Below are positions 1-11,200 of a stretch of 64,000 nucleotides of DNA, piece by piece. The position numbers and the translations under genes are program-made. The notes under the pieces were generated by a model, which saw only the letters and a program-made list of their open reading frames with translations, did not search any database and was not told the DNA's origin. Each line of letters opens with the position of its first letter. Position 1 is the stretch's first letter. The stretch is from Dermatemys mawii (Eukaryota > Chordata > Testudines > Dermatemydidae), in assembly GCA_007922305.1 (NCBI GenBank), contig ML677334.1:64393142-64457141 (forward strand), written 5' to 3'.

Positions 1-2242
1 AATGTGATGGAGTAGATTATATATTAATTATGAGAGAGACTGTAAGACATTAGCAGTGATGGAATGGATATAACAGAATCTGTTTGTATCAAAATCACTT
101 TGGGGAAGAAAGTTACCAGAGGCTCCACTGGGATAGTGCTTGGGGTCCTTAAAATCTGATATGGATATGGATAGAGATCTCGTTTATATTTTTAATTAAA
201 TAAATACTACTGGGAATTGTGTGATCCTGGGATATTTTAATTTCACAGATATAGACAAGTGACTGGAGGACAAGTGCTACTAATGACGGTAGGGATCAGA
301 TATTTCTGGATGTGATAACTGATAGTTTTCTTCACTAAATAGTCACTGAGCCAACAAGAGGTGATGCCATTTTAGATTTGGTATTGGTAAGTAGTGAGGA
401 CCTCCTAAAATAACTGTTTATAGTGGACAACCATGGTTTTCGTGATCATGAGCCAATTCAGTTTAAATTAAATGGAAGGCTAAACAAAAATAGATCTGCA
501 ACTAGGGTTCTTGATTTCATGAGAGCAAACTTTAAAAAATTAAGGGAATTAGTTTGGGAAGTGGACTAGGCTGAAGAATTCAAGGACTTGAATGTGGAAG
601 AGCTTTGGAATTACTTTAAGTCAAAGTTGCAGAAGCTATCTGAAGCCTGCGTCCCAAGTAAAGGGAAAAAATTGTAGGGAAGAGTTGCAGACCAAATTGG
701 ATAAGTAGGCATCTCAAACAGGTTATTAAGAGAAAGCAGGCAGCTTACATGGAATGGAAGATGGGAAAGCTACCTCTTGGAGATCAGAAAGTATAGAGAA
801 AAGGTGAAAAGTATAGAGAAAAATCCAAGTATATATGAAAGTGCAAAGGAAATTAAAACCAATAGTAAAACATTCTATAGCCATATACATGAAAAGAAAA
901 GAAGGAAATAAGTGGGATTGCTAAATACCGAGGATGGGATGTAGATTAAAAATAATATAGGCATGGCATAATACCTAAAGGAATACTTTTCCTCATTTTT
1001 GAATAAGGGTAATGAGGAGCTTAGGGAGAGTGGCGGGGTGGCTAATGGAAATGAGGATTTGGAAGTAGAAATTACAACATCCAAGGTAGAAATCAGCTTA
1101 AACACTTTAGGGGGACCAAATCAGGGTTTTTTTCCATTCCTCTGATCATCCAAGAATATTAAAGGACCTGGCATGTGGAATTGCAAGCCCAATAGCAAGG
1201 ATTGTTAATGAATCCATAAACTCGGGGGTTGTACGATGTGACTAATTGCTAATATAATACTTAGTTTTAAGAAAGGAAAAGAGAGTGATGCAGGAAACTC
1301 CAGGCCCATTAGTTTGACCTCAATTGTATGCAAAGTCTTGGAACAAATTTTGAAAGAGAAAGTAGTTGAGAACAAAGAGGTAAATGGTAATTGGGATAAA
1401 ACACAACATAGTTTTACAAAAGGTAGATCATGCCAGACCAACCCGAACTCTTTCTTTGAGAAGATAACTGATTTTTTTAGTCAAAGGAAATGCAATAGAT
1501 ATAGTTTACCTGGATTTTTAGAAGTTATTTGATACAATTCCACATGGGAAATTATTAGTTAAATTGGAGAAGATGGAGATCATCATGAGAAAAGAAAGGT
1601 GGACAAGTAACTTAATGGGAAAACTACAGTGGGTCATACTGAAAAGTAAGCTGTCAGGCTGGAGGGAATTTGCTTGTTCCTCAGGGCTTGGTCTTGGAAC
1701 CAATCTTATTTAACACTTTTATTAATGAGGTTGGCACAAAAAGTGGGAGTGTGCTAATAAAAATCGTGAATGACACAAAGTTGGGACATATTGCCAATAT
1801 GGAGGTGGACCAGAATATCATACAAGAAGAGCTGCAGGACCTTGAATACTGGAGTAATAGAAATTGAATGAAATTTAGTAGTACAAATTGTAAATTCATG
1901 CACGTAGGGATTAAAAACAAGATTATTTTTGCTATAAACTGGGGAATTATCAAATGGAAGTGACAGAGGAGAAGAAAGACTTGGCTGTATTATTTGATCA
2001 CAGTTTGATTTTGAGCCACCAATGTGATGCAGCCGTGAAAAAGGTGAATGCGATTCTAGGATGTATCAGACAAGGTATTTCCAGTAGAGATAGGGAAGTG
2101 TCATACAAGGCATAGGTGAGTACTTTAGACATTTGGTTTCCCATGTTCAAGAAAGATTAATTCAAACTGAAACAGATGCAGAGAGAGGCTCCTAGGATGA
2201 TCAGAGGAATGGAAAACCTACCTGACAAGAGGAGACTCAAAG
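1..2242 (+). mobile_element. CR1-type LINE, 5' and central part, decayed
   Basis: This is a relic of a CR1 (Jockey-superfamily) non-LTR retrotransposon in sense orientation. Near 225-245 a broken endonuclease segment reads GYFNFTDIDK. Around 1300-1360 and 1670-1720 reverse transcriptase motifs appear (RPISLTSIVCKVLEQ, then PQGLVLEPILFNTF). Many stop codons and frameshifts break the frame, so no active protein is possible. The element is interrupted at about 2242 and resumes at 3380. It may continue off the left edge of the window. Confidence 0.85.
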
Positions 2243-3379
2243 TGTGATCGGTTGCCCCCCTTAGGATGCCACCTGATGTACTGGGATTCTGCTGAGTCTT
2301 CCTGTTCTACATCCTGAGCACCCTTTTTACCTGTCTTGCTGAGCCAGGCTATTGAGCCTCCTCCAGCACACACACAGGCAGGGCCACACCAAACTGTAGA
2401 ATGACTCAGCTTAAGGGACTTTCCCAGCACCCAGGTGTCCACCTCCCTTGGAGGACAGACCCAAAGGTATATTATGAAACCCGCCTTCTCCCTCAATGTG
2501 GAGGAAGGTAAGCACAACATTTTCCCTCCCTCTTATGAATTGTACAAATGGGGTTATATTATAAACAAAAAAATAAATTTATTAACTACAAAAGGTGAAT
2601 TTTGAGTGATTAAAGAGATAGCAAACAGAACAAAGCAGATTACTAAGTAAATAAAACAAAACACGGAAACTAAGCTTGTTTCACTAAAGAAATTGATTAC
2701 AAATAGTAATTTCTCACCTATATATTGTTGCAGACAGATTATAGAAAATCTTAAAAAGCAGCTGCATTGGTCTCCAGCTTGAGACCTCAGGTATTATTAC
2801 TCACAAGCTAGATGCCCTTCCAGCTTGGGCTCAGCCCATCTCCCCTCCAGTTCAGTTTTTGTTTCTGGGTGTTTCCCAGTCTCTCTTTGGGTGGGGAGGC
2901 AGAGGAGAACTGTGATGATGTCACTCCCCTGCCTTATATAGCTCTTGTGTAAGGCGGGAACTCTTTGTCTTCCAGTGGAAAAACTCTGGCATTCCAAAAT
3001 GGGAGGAGGTGTGTCCAGTACCAGGTCTCTCTGCAGGGCTGTGGCAGGCACTACTCACAGGCTGTCTCGAGCATCCACAGGAAGACTAAACTCTTTTACA
3101 GTCCATTGATTTTGCTAATGGGCCATTGGTACTCTCTGGCTTTCTCATTGTTGTACCTGAAGGGCTAGTTGGGGTGACACCCAAAGAAACCCATTTGAAA
3201 TACAGATACATAGTCAATATTCCTAACTTCAGATACAGAAATGATACAGGCATACAAATTGGATAATTACATTCAGCAAATCACAACCTTTCCAATGATA
3301 CCTTACAAGACCCATCTTGCATAAAGTTTTGCATATCCATATCATAAGCATATTTCCATACAGAATATGGAGTGTAACA
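2243..3379. mobile_element. LTR-like insertion inside the CR1 element
   Basis: About 1.14 kb sits between two stretches that are adjacent in a CR1 (ending GGAGACTCAAAG on the left, resuming GGAGCTTGGCTTG on the right). The block starts TGTGATCGG and ends GTGTAACA, so it has the TG...CA ends of a long terminal repeat, and contains an AATAAA near 2576. No coding motif is visible. I could not find a convincing target-site duplication, so the class is uncertain; a solo LTR is my best reading. Confidence 0.5.
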
Positions 3380-4147
3380 TCGTATAAGGAGCTTGGCTTG
3401 TTTAGCCTAGCCAAATAAAGGCTGAGGGGAGATATAATTGCTCTCTATAAATGCATCAGAATGATAAATACCAGGGAGGGAGAGGAATTATTAAAGTTAA
3501 GTGACAATGTGGACAGAAGAACAAGTGGATATAAACTGGCCATCAACAAGTTTAGGCTTGAAATTAGATGAAGGTTTCTAACCATTAAAGAAAGGAAGTT
3601 CTGGAACAGCCTTACAAGGAGACCAATGCAGGCAAAAACCCCAACTGAGTTCAGGACTGAGCTTGAGAAGTTTATTGCGGGGATGGTATAATGAGACTGC
3701 TTACATTGGCACGTGACCTCTGTGATTGCCAGTAGCAAAAATGCCAATAGCTTAAGATGGGGCACTAGTTGGAGAGGGCTCTGAGTTACTACAGAGAATT
3801 CTTTCTCAGGTGTCTGGCTGGTGTGTCTTGCAGACATTCTCAGGGTTCAACTGATCATCATATTTGGGTTCAGGAAGGAATTTCCTCCCGATAAGATTGG
3901 CAGAGTCCCTGGGGTTTATTGCCTTCCTCTGCAGTTTAGGGCACCAGTCACTTGCTGGTTTATACTAGAGTAAATGGTGGATTCTCTGTAACTGGAAGTC
4001 TTTAAATCATTATTTGAAGACTTCAGTAACTCATCCAGAGGTTATGGGTCTATTCCAGGAGGGAGTGGATGAGATTCTGTGGCTTGCGATGTGCTGGAGG
4101 TCAGATTAGACGCTCATGGTGTTCTCATCTGGCCTTAAGTCTATGAG
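3380..4147 (+). mobile_element. CR1 LINE, 3' end
   Basis: This continues the CR1 element at 1-2242: the end of the reverse transcriptase region around 3390-3660, then the 3' untranslated region. It ends with the family-typical segment GGCCTTAAGTCTATGAG at about 4131-4147. Confidence 0.8.
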
Positions 4148-5135
4148 TACCTTGGGACATCAGCTCTTTCAAAGGGATCATGCAGGGGGTAATACATATC
4201 ATTGCTGCAATGCCACTAATGCAAACCAGAAAAAGCAAGGAAAAATGCAAGGAAAAAAAGTTAAAGGATTAAATTCTTCATCTGTGCTTCACTTCTCCAC
4301 CTCAACTAACCCTTTCAACACAGCCCGCACATCTTTGTGTTCAGCCTGAACAACCAATGGGCAATCTTAATTCCAACCACAAGTGTAAATTTAAATACAA
4401 AGAGTTAAACATATGTAAATTTCAGTTCTCTAATTTCTACATAAAAATAAATACCAAATTTCCAAACAGTTGCTAGAATATAGATCACCTCTTCACTAAA
4501 GTTTTTTCATAAACATGGAGGAAAAAAATATGTCAGCATCCACCATCTGCAATCTGACGCTATATTTTATTTACCCACACCAATATGAAACCAGTACACA
4601 ACTATGTAGAAAGTAATTTATGGAAGCAACCACCAGGCCTATCCTGATCGTGAAAACACCTGGAAATATAGCCAATAAATGTTGTCAGAGTTCAAGGGTG
4701 CCTGTTGGTTGCTCAAGTCAAGGATGGAGATCCATGGGCTGTGAGCAGGGGAGTGAAAGTAACTAAGGTTGAGAAGAGGAAATGATAAATGGAATGTAGC
4801 TGGGTAGTTGAATGTCTTAGCTGTAATTTCCTTGCTTTTTACAGTTTGAGGTGGGTTGTGTATCCTAGATGCTTTAACTTAAAGTTAACAAAGTTTTTTG
4901 TGGGAGAGATGTACTGTACTGTATGAGTTCAGCTTCAATTTCTGATTCACCTTTGTGGTTTGTTCACCCTAACATTCACAACTCCTTGCTCAGCATTCGC
5001 CTTTGTTCACTCATCTTTCCAAACAGGTTAAGAGAAACAAAACAAAACAAACTCAAAAAAACTTGTCTTGTGCCATCAAAATGATTGTGTAAGGTTTATG
5101 TGCTTTGGTTAACTTTTTTAATGATTATTTCACAG
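4148..5135. other. Upstream intron, nothing recognised
   Basis: This is AT-rich sequence without a recognisable repeat family or exon. I searched it for an exon encoding the first half of PLAT module 1, which should precede the exon at 5136, and found none. That exon therefore probably lies left of the window. Confidence 0.5.
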
Positions 5136-5222
5136 TTGACTGCTGATGATATTGGCGATGTAACTAAAGTTTCCTTCGTATTATCTGGCCCATGTTTAGG
5201 AAGAGGAATTAAACTTCACAAG
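5136..5222 (+). CDS. Exon 1 of visible part: PLAT module 1, start of second half
   Basis: The acceptor is TTTCACAG and the donor is AAG|GTATTT. The 87 bases read LTADDIGDVTKV and onward to GRGIKLHK, 29 codons, phase 0 at both ends. It matches the A-D-x-G start of the second half of a PLAT domain and continues in frame into the exon at 8343. It is shorter on its left side than the equivalent exons of other modules, which begin about five residues earlier. The partner exon for the first half is outside the window. It is easily missed because it is small. Confidence 0.75.
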
Positions 5223-8200
5223 GTATTTCACATGAATTACATTTGACCTGGATGCATCATGCATAATAACAATAGAAAAATACCTTTCAGAAGTACATTA
5301 CCTTATAAAATGTAGAGCACTTCTTTGTAATGCAACAATATTATTTATTAGCATGGGTCAGAAATAGAAGGTAGAATTCTGGCCCCATTAATGTCAATGG
5401 GAGTTCTGCTGTTAACTTCAGTGGAGCCAGTGTTTTTCCCCATAACATGCAATCTCTGACAGAATATGTTAAATTAATTGATATTTGCTCAGTCCTATAT
5501 TTAGTGAGCAAGTCCATATCACAAAATCCACTATGTAGCACGGAGATAATATTTTTTATTGATGTATACTTTAGCAGGTAGGCATCCTGCATCAAAAGAG
5601 TGACTGCCTTCTGTGTATTCAGTGGCCCCAATTCAGAAAAGGATTCAAGTTCATGTATAAATCAACCTCTGTTCAGGGCAGTAGGTGCACAAGTGGGAAC
5701 AGTTTTAGTTTGTGAACTTCCTAGAAGAAAATCCAATCAGTTCTCTCATGGTTAGCTAAGTGTTAAGTACTGGAACTGGAACTGGAACTGTGGGACAATG
5801 TCTTCTCTCTCCTTGAGCTTAGGGAGACTAGACAGCAAATGTGAAAAATCAGGACAGAGGGCAGGGGGTGGGAGGGAATAATAGGAGACATATATAAGAA
5901 AAAGACCCAAAAATCAGGACTGTCCCTATAAAATCAAGATATCTCTTCACCCTACTTGAGCTTGATCCTGCACGTTGCTGAATGCTTGACATTAATGGAA
6001 GTGGAGCACCTTGCAGAATCAGGCCACTTAACAGTTTGGGACTCCAGAGCATAAAGTTAGCCCCATGGAATTCACCTCCTTTGGGGCCTTTGAAATGCTC
6101 AAGGACCATAGTACATAAAGTTTGGTATGTACTTGACGATCTTCATTACAGGTACTCTTCAAAAAAAATGTCTCTCTACAGTCCTTAGTCATTAAGGTCT
6201 TTAAGGCTGAAGGCTTCTGTGTAGAGAACTTTAATATCTTGCATATAAAGTTTCTACACAAAGAAATTCATGCCCTGGAATGCTTAAAGCTTAAGATATA
6301 ATGTCTGGAGCTCTGTAGATGCTAGTCTTGTACTTCATGTTGTAACTCTGAACCTTCAGAAAAGTTTGTATGCACATGGATGGAGCTATATTTTTATATG
6401 CTAGCCACTGACCAGTAACAATCCAGCATCGCAGGTTTCCACAGTGCAATCACCACTTGCTTCTCTGCTGCGAGTGCAGCTCTTATTTTGCTGTCCATGC
6501 TCTGGAGGGTTGGGGCAAGCTTGGCATATAGATCCAGGAGTGTGGCCTTGCACATTCCAAAGTTCTGCAGCCACTGCTCATTATCCCAAGCCTGCATTAC
6601 AATGTGATCCCATGAATCAGTACTCTCTTCTCAGGCCTAGAAGCAGCACTTAACCATCTGCAGCTGCTCCAGGAATGCCAGCAACAGCTTTGAAATTGGT
6701 TCTTGCTGTGTCCTACAGTAATCTGTCCTCTAGGGTATCACCATTTTCCCCACTCGTCTGGTTCTTTTCATGGCTCTGCAAATACTGGAGGATGTAACTT
6801 GCATCAACCAAAGTTTGTAGTGTAGACATGGCCTCGGAGTAGATAAACCCTTGTAGTGTAAACATGGGCCCTTGTGTACCCAATTGCCATAGAAAGTCCT
6901 AATAACTTTCAAAGGAGGTTGGACACCTATTTCCCATAAACGCCTTTGAAAATTGCAGCTATAATATATGCAACATCAAGATCAAGCATCAAATAAACTA
7001 AAATCAGAAGGAAATATAAACAGTTAACACACAAATATGTTGAATCATAATAGGGATATTAATACTTCCCTACCTACCAGGGATGTTGTGAAGATAAATA
7101 CATAAACACAGTGAAGCACTTTGAGACCTTTTGATGAAAAGCACTATAAAAGAGCTAGTAGTAGTGAACAAATGAACATAATCTCTAATGCCTTTGGACA
7201 ATATGTATAGACACATAGGCCTGCTGTAGCTTTATACAGTCACTGGAAATCCTGGAACAGCAGTTACTAGCATATGGATTTAGACCAGGGGTGGACAAAC
7301 TTTTTGGCACGAGGGCCACATCAGGGTTGCAAAATTGTATGGCGGTCTGGGTAGGGAAGGCTGTACCACCCTTATCAGCCTTGCCTTGCCCCCTATCTGT
7401 CCCCTCCCACTTCCTGCCCCTGACTACCCCCTCAGAATCCCCAACCCATCCAACTACCCCTGCTCCTGGTCCGCTGACCGCCCCCTCCAGAGACTCCCTG
7501 CCCCTAACCACCCCCCCGGGACCCCCCCCCTATCTAAGCCCCCCTGTTCCTTGTCCCCTGACCACCCCCTCCTGAGATCCCCCACCATAAATGCTTCCCA
7601 GGATCCCATCCCCTACCTAGCTCCCCCCGTGCTCTCTGTCCCCTGACTTCTCCAGCCCCTATCCATGCCCTCATCCCCTGACTGCCCCCCAGGACTCCCT
7701 GTCCCTTATCCAACTCCCTCACTTCCCATCCCTTGACCACCACCACCCCAGAACCTCCACCTCAATCCAACTCCCCCGATCCCTGTCCCCTGACTACCCC
7801 CGCCCCAGACCTCCTGCCCCTTATCCAACCTCCTGGCCCCTATCCCCTTACCACACCTCTCAGAGCAGCATATCTGGTGGCCCGGCCAGAGCTAGACATG
7901 GTGCCCCACTCTCCGAGAGGAGCATGCAGCCGCGCTGCTCACAGAGTGGTGTGGCCTTGGGGGAGTGGGACAACAGGGCAGGGGCCAAGGGCAGCCTCCC
8001 TGGAGCTCAGGGACCAGGCAGGACAGTCCCAGAGCTGGATGTGGCCCACGGATCATAGTTTGCCCACCCCTGCTTTAGACCTTGATCCTTCAACTGGATT
8101 CACCCAGAGGGTCTTTATATGTATGAAGCTCCATTAAAGAGTTCACTTGGGAGCACCCAGTTAGAGGATCTGGGCCTAGCAGTAGCTATTCCTCTTCATG

Positions 8201-11200
8201 CTAAATCAGACATTATTTATACATGAAAATATTATTATTATTATTTTATTTTAAATGAGTGTCAGCAATGTCAATTTTTGTTGGGAGGGGAATAAGAAAC
8301 TATTTCATAAAAAATGTGATTGTTCTCTTCTTCTGCCTGCAGCTTCGGCTGAAGGACCTGGACACTAAGCAAGAACTGGGCTTTTACAGTGCAAACCAGT
8401 GGCTCTTTAAAGAAGATGGCTCAGAGACCGTGACCGAGCTAGCAGCAGTCAGACCAGATAAGGCACCGCTCAGGGGTATGCTGCTGAACCAAGAAACAAG
8501 CAAAAAAATGTTTTCTAAAGTGAATCAACCAAAACAAACATGATGATGGGAAAGATTATAAACCATTTTAGAAACGTCATTCCCAGGTGCTTTTGACATG
8601 GTTAAAGCACTTGTGTGAAATGTTGGATCTTTAACAAAGTCTAAGAGGGCTTAAAAATGTTTAACTGCTTTCTTCTTTAAGGCAAATAGCACATCTGTAT
8701 TTAATGTTTCTACTACATCAAATGCCAATTTGAACACCTCAGAATACATGGGGCCAAATTGGTTCAATTCCCCTGAAATCATTGGAACTATGCCAACTTG
8801 CACCAGCTGGGGCCGTGGCTCATATATTTTTAAATGCACAGTAAAGTAATGATTTAAAATTTTATGGACAAAGAAAAGATTGAGAGCTTTATATTTAACC
8901 AAAAAAAGGCTGATATTATGGCAAAACCAGAGATGTGCCTCAATATTTTTATGTTTGTGTTGCCATCTAATTGATATGCTGTAGGAAGAGGAATACACAC
9001 ATAAAATTTAATATGAACATGATTTTAAAACTCTGATAAGATCTTCCTTTTCTTTAGGTGTATTTTATACAGTATTTGCTGGAAAAAAGTCTGATTCACT
9101 AAACATAATCAAAAGTCAACTTCATCCAAACATTAAAAAGTGTTTTCTTTCCCTTCCAGTTCAAAGCTGGACTGTATGTAGAATTAGATGTTGGGAATAT
9201 ATTACAGCATTTAGTTCTACACAGAGTTATCACAACCTTGGATAAAAAATGTTCTCATGACGCTAAGGAAAAATCATTCCAAATATAATTACTGTCTGTA
9301 GTGAATAATTTTAATACACATCAATGTGAATAGTTAAACCACTTCCTAGACCAAATTAGTTGTAGTAGCAGCAGTTATCTAATGGACAGGTTGGAAATGA
9401 ATGCAGCTGACCAAGAACAAAGAGCAGGATATTTTCATTGTCAATCTTTTATATTTCTTTCATAAAATGTTGCTGTAGTGAGCAAGTTCTAACTGGAATT
9501 AAGGTCTGTATTAATTATAAAGAGAACTTGGGCCTCATCCAAAGCCCATTGAAGTTAGTGAGTGGATTTCAACTCACTTCAGTGGACATTGGATCAGGCT
9601 TTCAATAACTAAGAATTTTTTTTTCTCTTTTGAATATGAACATGAGCTCTGATATTCCATTTCTGACACTGAAACATGCCATTGAGATGCATTTAGCAAG
9701 CTGTATTAAAATTGGATGGAAAGTGTAGGTACATGAAGAAGGATCAATTAATAATCATTTTATTCTGTACTCTTTCAGATTAATTATTTATTTGGCATAG
9801 ATTTTTTAGTGATGTTTTCTTTTATTTATTTTTCCTGGCAGAAGTTCTTTACTCAGTCAGTGTTCACACAGGAACGTTACCTGCATCAGGAACTGATGCA
9901 AATGTCTTTATTACAATATTTGGAGAGAACGGAGACTCCTGCAAAAGAAAACTTAGGCATTCTAGGTCACATACAAGTTTTGAAAGAGGTCAGGTTAGTA
10001 TGGATTTTTGTATACATTTCTTTCTCTCTCTTTTTCTTTGTACTGTCATCTTCCAAACCCTGTTTTCTCTCTGAAGATTCAGTACAAGCTTGAGGCATAA
10101 ACCTGTTTTGTGGAGCATATAAGAACTTGTCATAGTCTATTCTAGAAATCTAAAGCATAGCAAGAACCTTAGTGAGGATACAATGTTAAGCCAGCGGAAG
10201 CTTCAAGTCAACCTCAGTTATTTGTTAAGAACAGATATTTTAGCTCAATGTGGATGCCAATTTAGAACAATGTCAATAATCAAAAGCAGTTTAAAAATAA
10301 TAGATTTGCAGTAAAATATGATAGCAGCTGAAGATGAACCATAGGAAGGAGTCTAGGATTCTCCTCTTCCAATTAACATGTCTATACTAGGTGCTAACCT
10401 ATATTTAGAAAGCACTTAATTGAATTGTGTTAGTTATGTGTTGGTTTAGTTATGGCCACTAAGATCTTACATAGCTGAGAAAATGTGTCATGTCTGAAAA
10501 ATATATTGACATGTTTTAATTAACACAATATAAAAAATTGTTGTTACCAAAGAAAATGTTAATTACCTAATCTTTATGAAACTTTTCATGAAGGTCAAAT
10601 ACATCACTCATCAAAAGACAAAGATTGAATGCAGAAAATTTTTTGTAAAAATCCCCAAACAGAATCAGTCTGAAATCTGTGATTAAATAATCGGTGACCA
10701 TCAGCATAAGTTGTATCAGAAATTAGAACTTTTTTCCTCAAATGTCCATTCCCTGACAACAATCGTCTTTCCCATTTTATTTCTTTTTCCCTACAAAAGT
10801 CAATTTTGCAGAGGGGAAAATGGTGTGAAATTAGCTAATTTCCTCTAAGGCAAAGTTGAAAAACTTCAGGATTTTTTTTGAGGAGTAGACTATTACCATC
10901 TTCACTGTGAAAAACTGTTTATTTTAGAGAAATTGGTAACATCTGGGCCTGGATTAAATTGACAAATATTTGCAAGGATCTTGCAGATAAAAACCCGAGA
11001 AATGAAAGTACTTGCATACAAACTCATGTAGGTTGAGAAATTTCTGTTCCTTTTAGGATTTTTGGATTCATGTCATACTCTGACTATTCTTTTCAGTTAC
11101 ATTGGGTTTGTCTGTATGCTAATATGGGTGCTGGAGGAAAATGCAAGGAGTGTAGGTAAGATCTAGAAGTGTTAGTACAAAAATTAAATTATGACACAGT

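Larger units (their letters stand above)
5223..7285. other. Intron sequence with small repeats
   Basis: This is intronic sequence. It holds a hairpin repeat at about 5378-5430 (CATTAATGTCAATGGG facing AACTTCAGTGG), a short CTGGAA tandem at about 5769-5787, the Harbinger relic at 6394-6650 and a MIR fragment near 7050-7160. No other exon is seen. Confidence 0.6.

Noticed and set aside
4116..4349. Frame reading STLGHQLFQRD as the missing first half of PLAT module 1
   Set aside because: It overlaps the CR1 3' end, lacks PLAT motifs and has no good donor in the right phase.
7291..7646. Overlapping proline-rich open frames that look like a small gene
   Set aside because: They are the C-rich interior of a hAT element with inverted repeats and an 8-bp duplication; two frames are open at once because of base composition.
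9809..10093. 94-codon frame across exon 3
   Set aside because: It is the wrong frame; the PLAT motifs GTDANV and GENGD are read in the frame starting at 9844.
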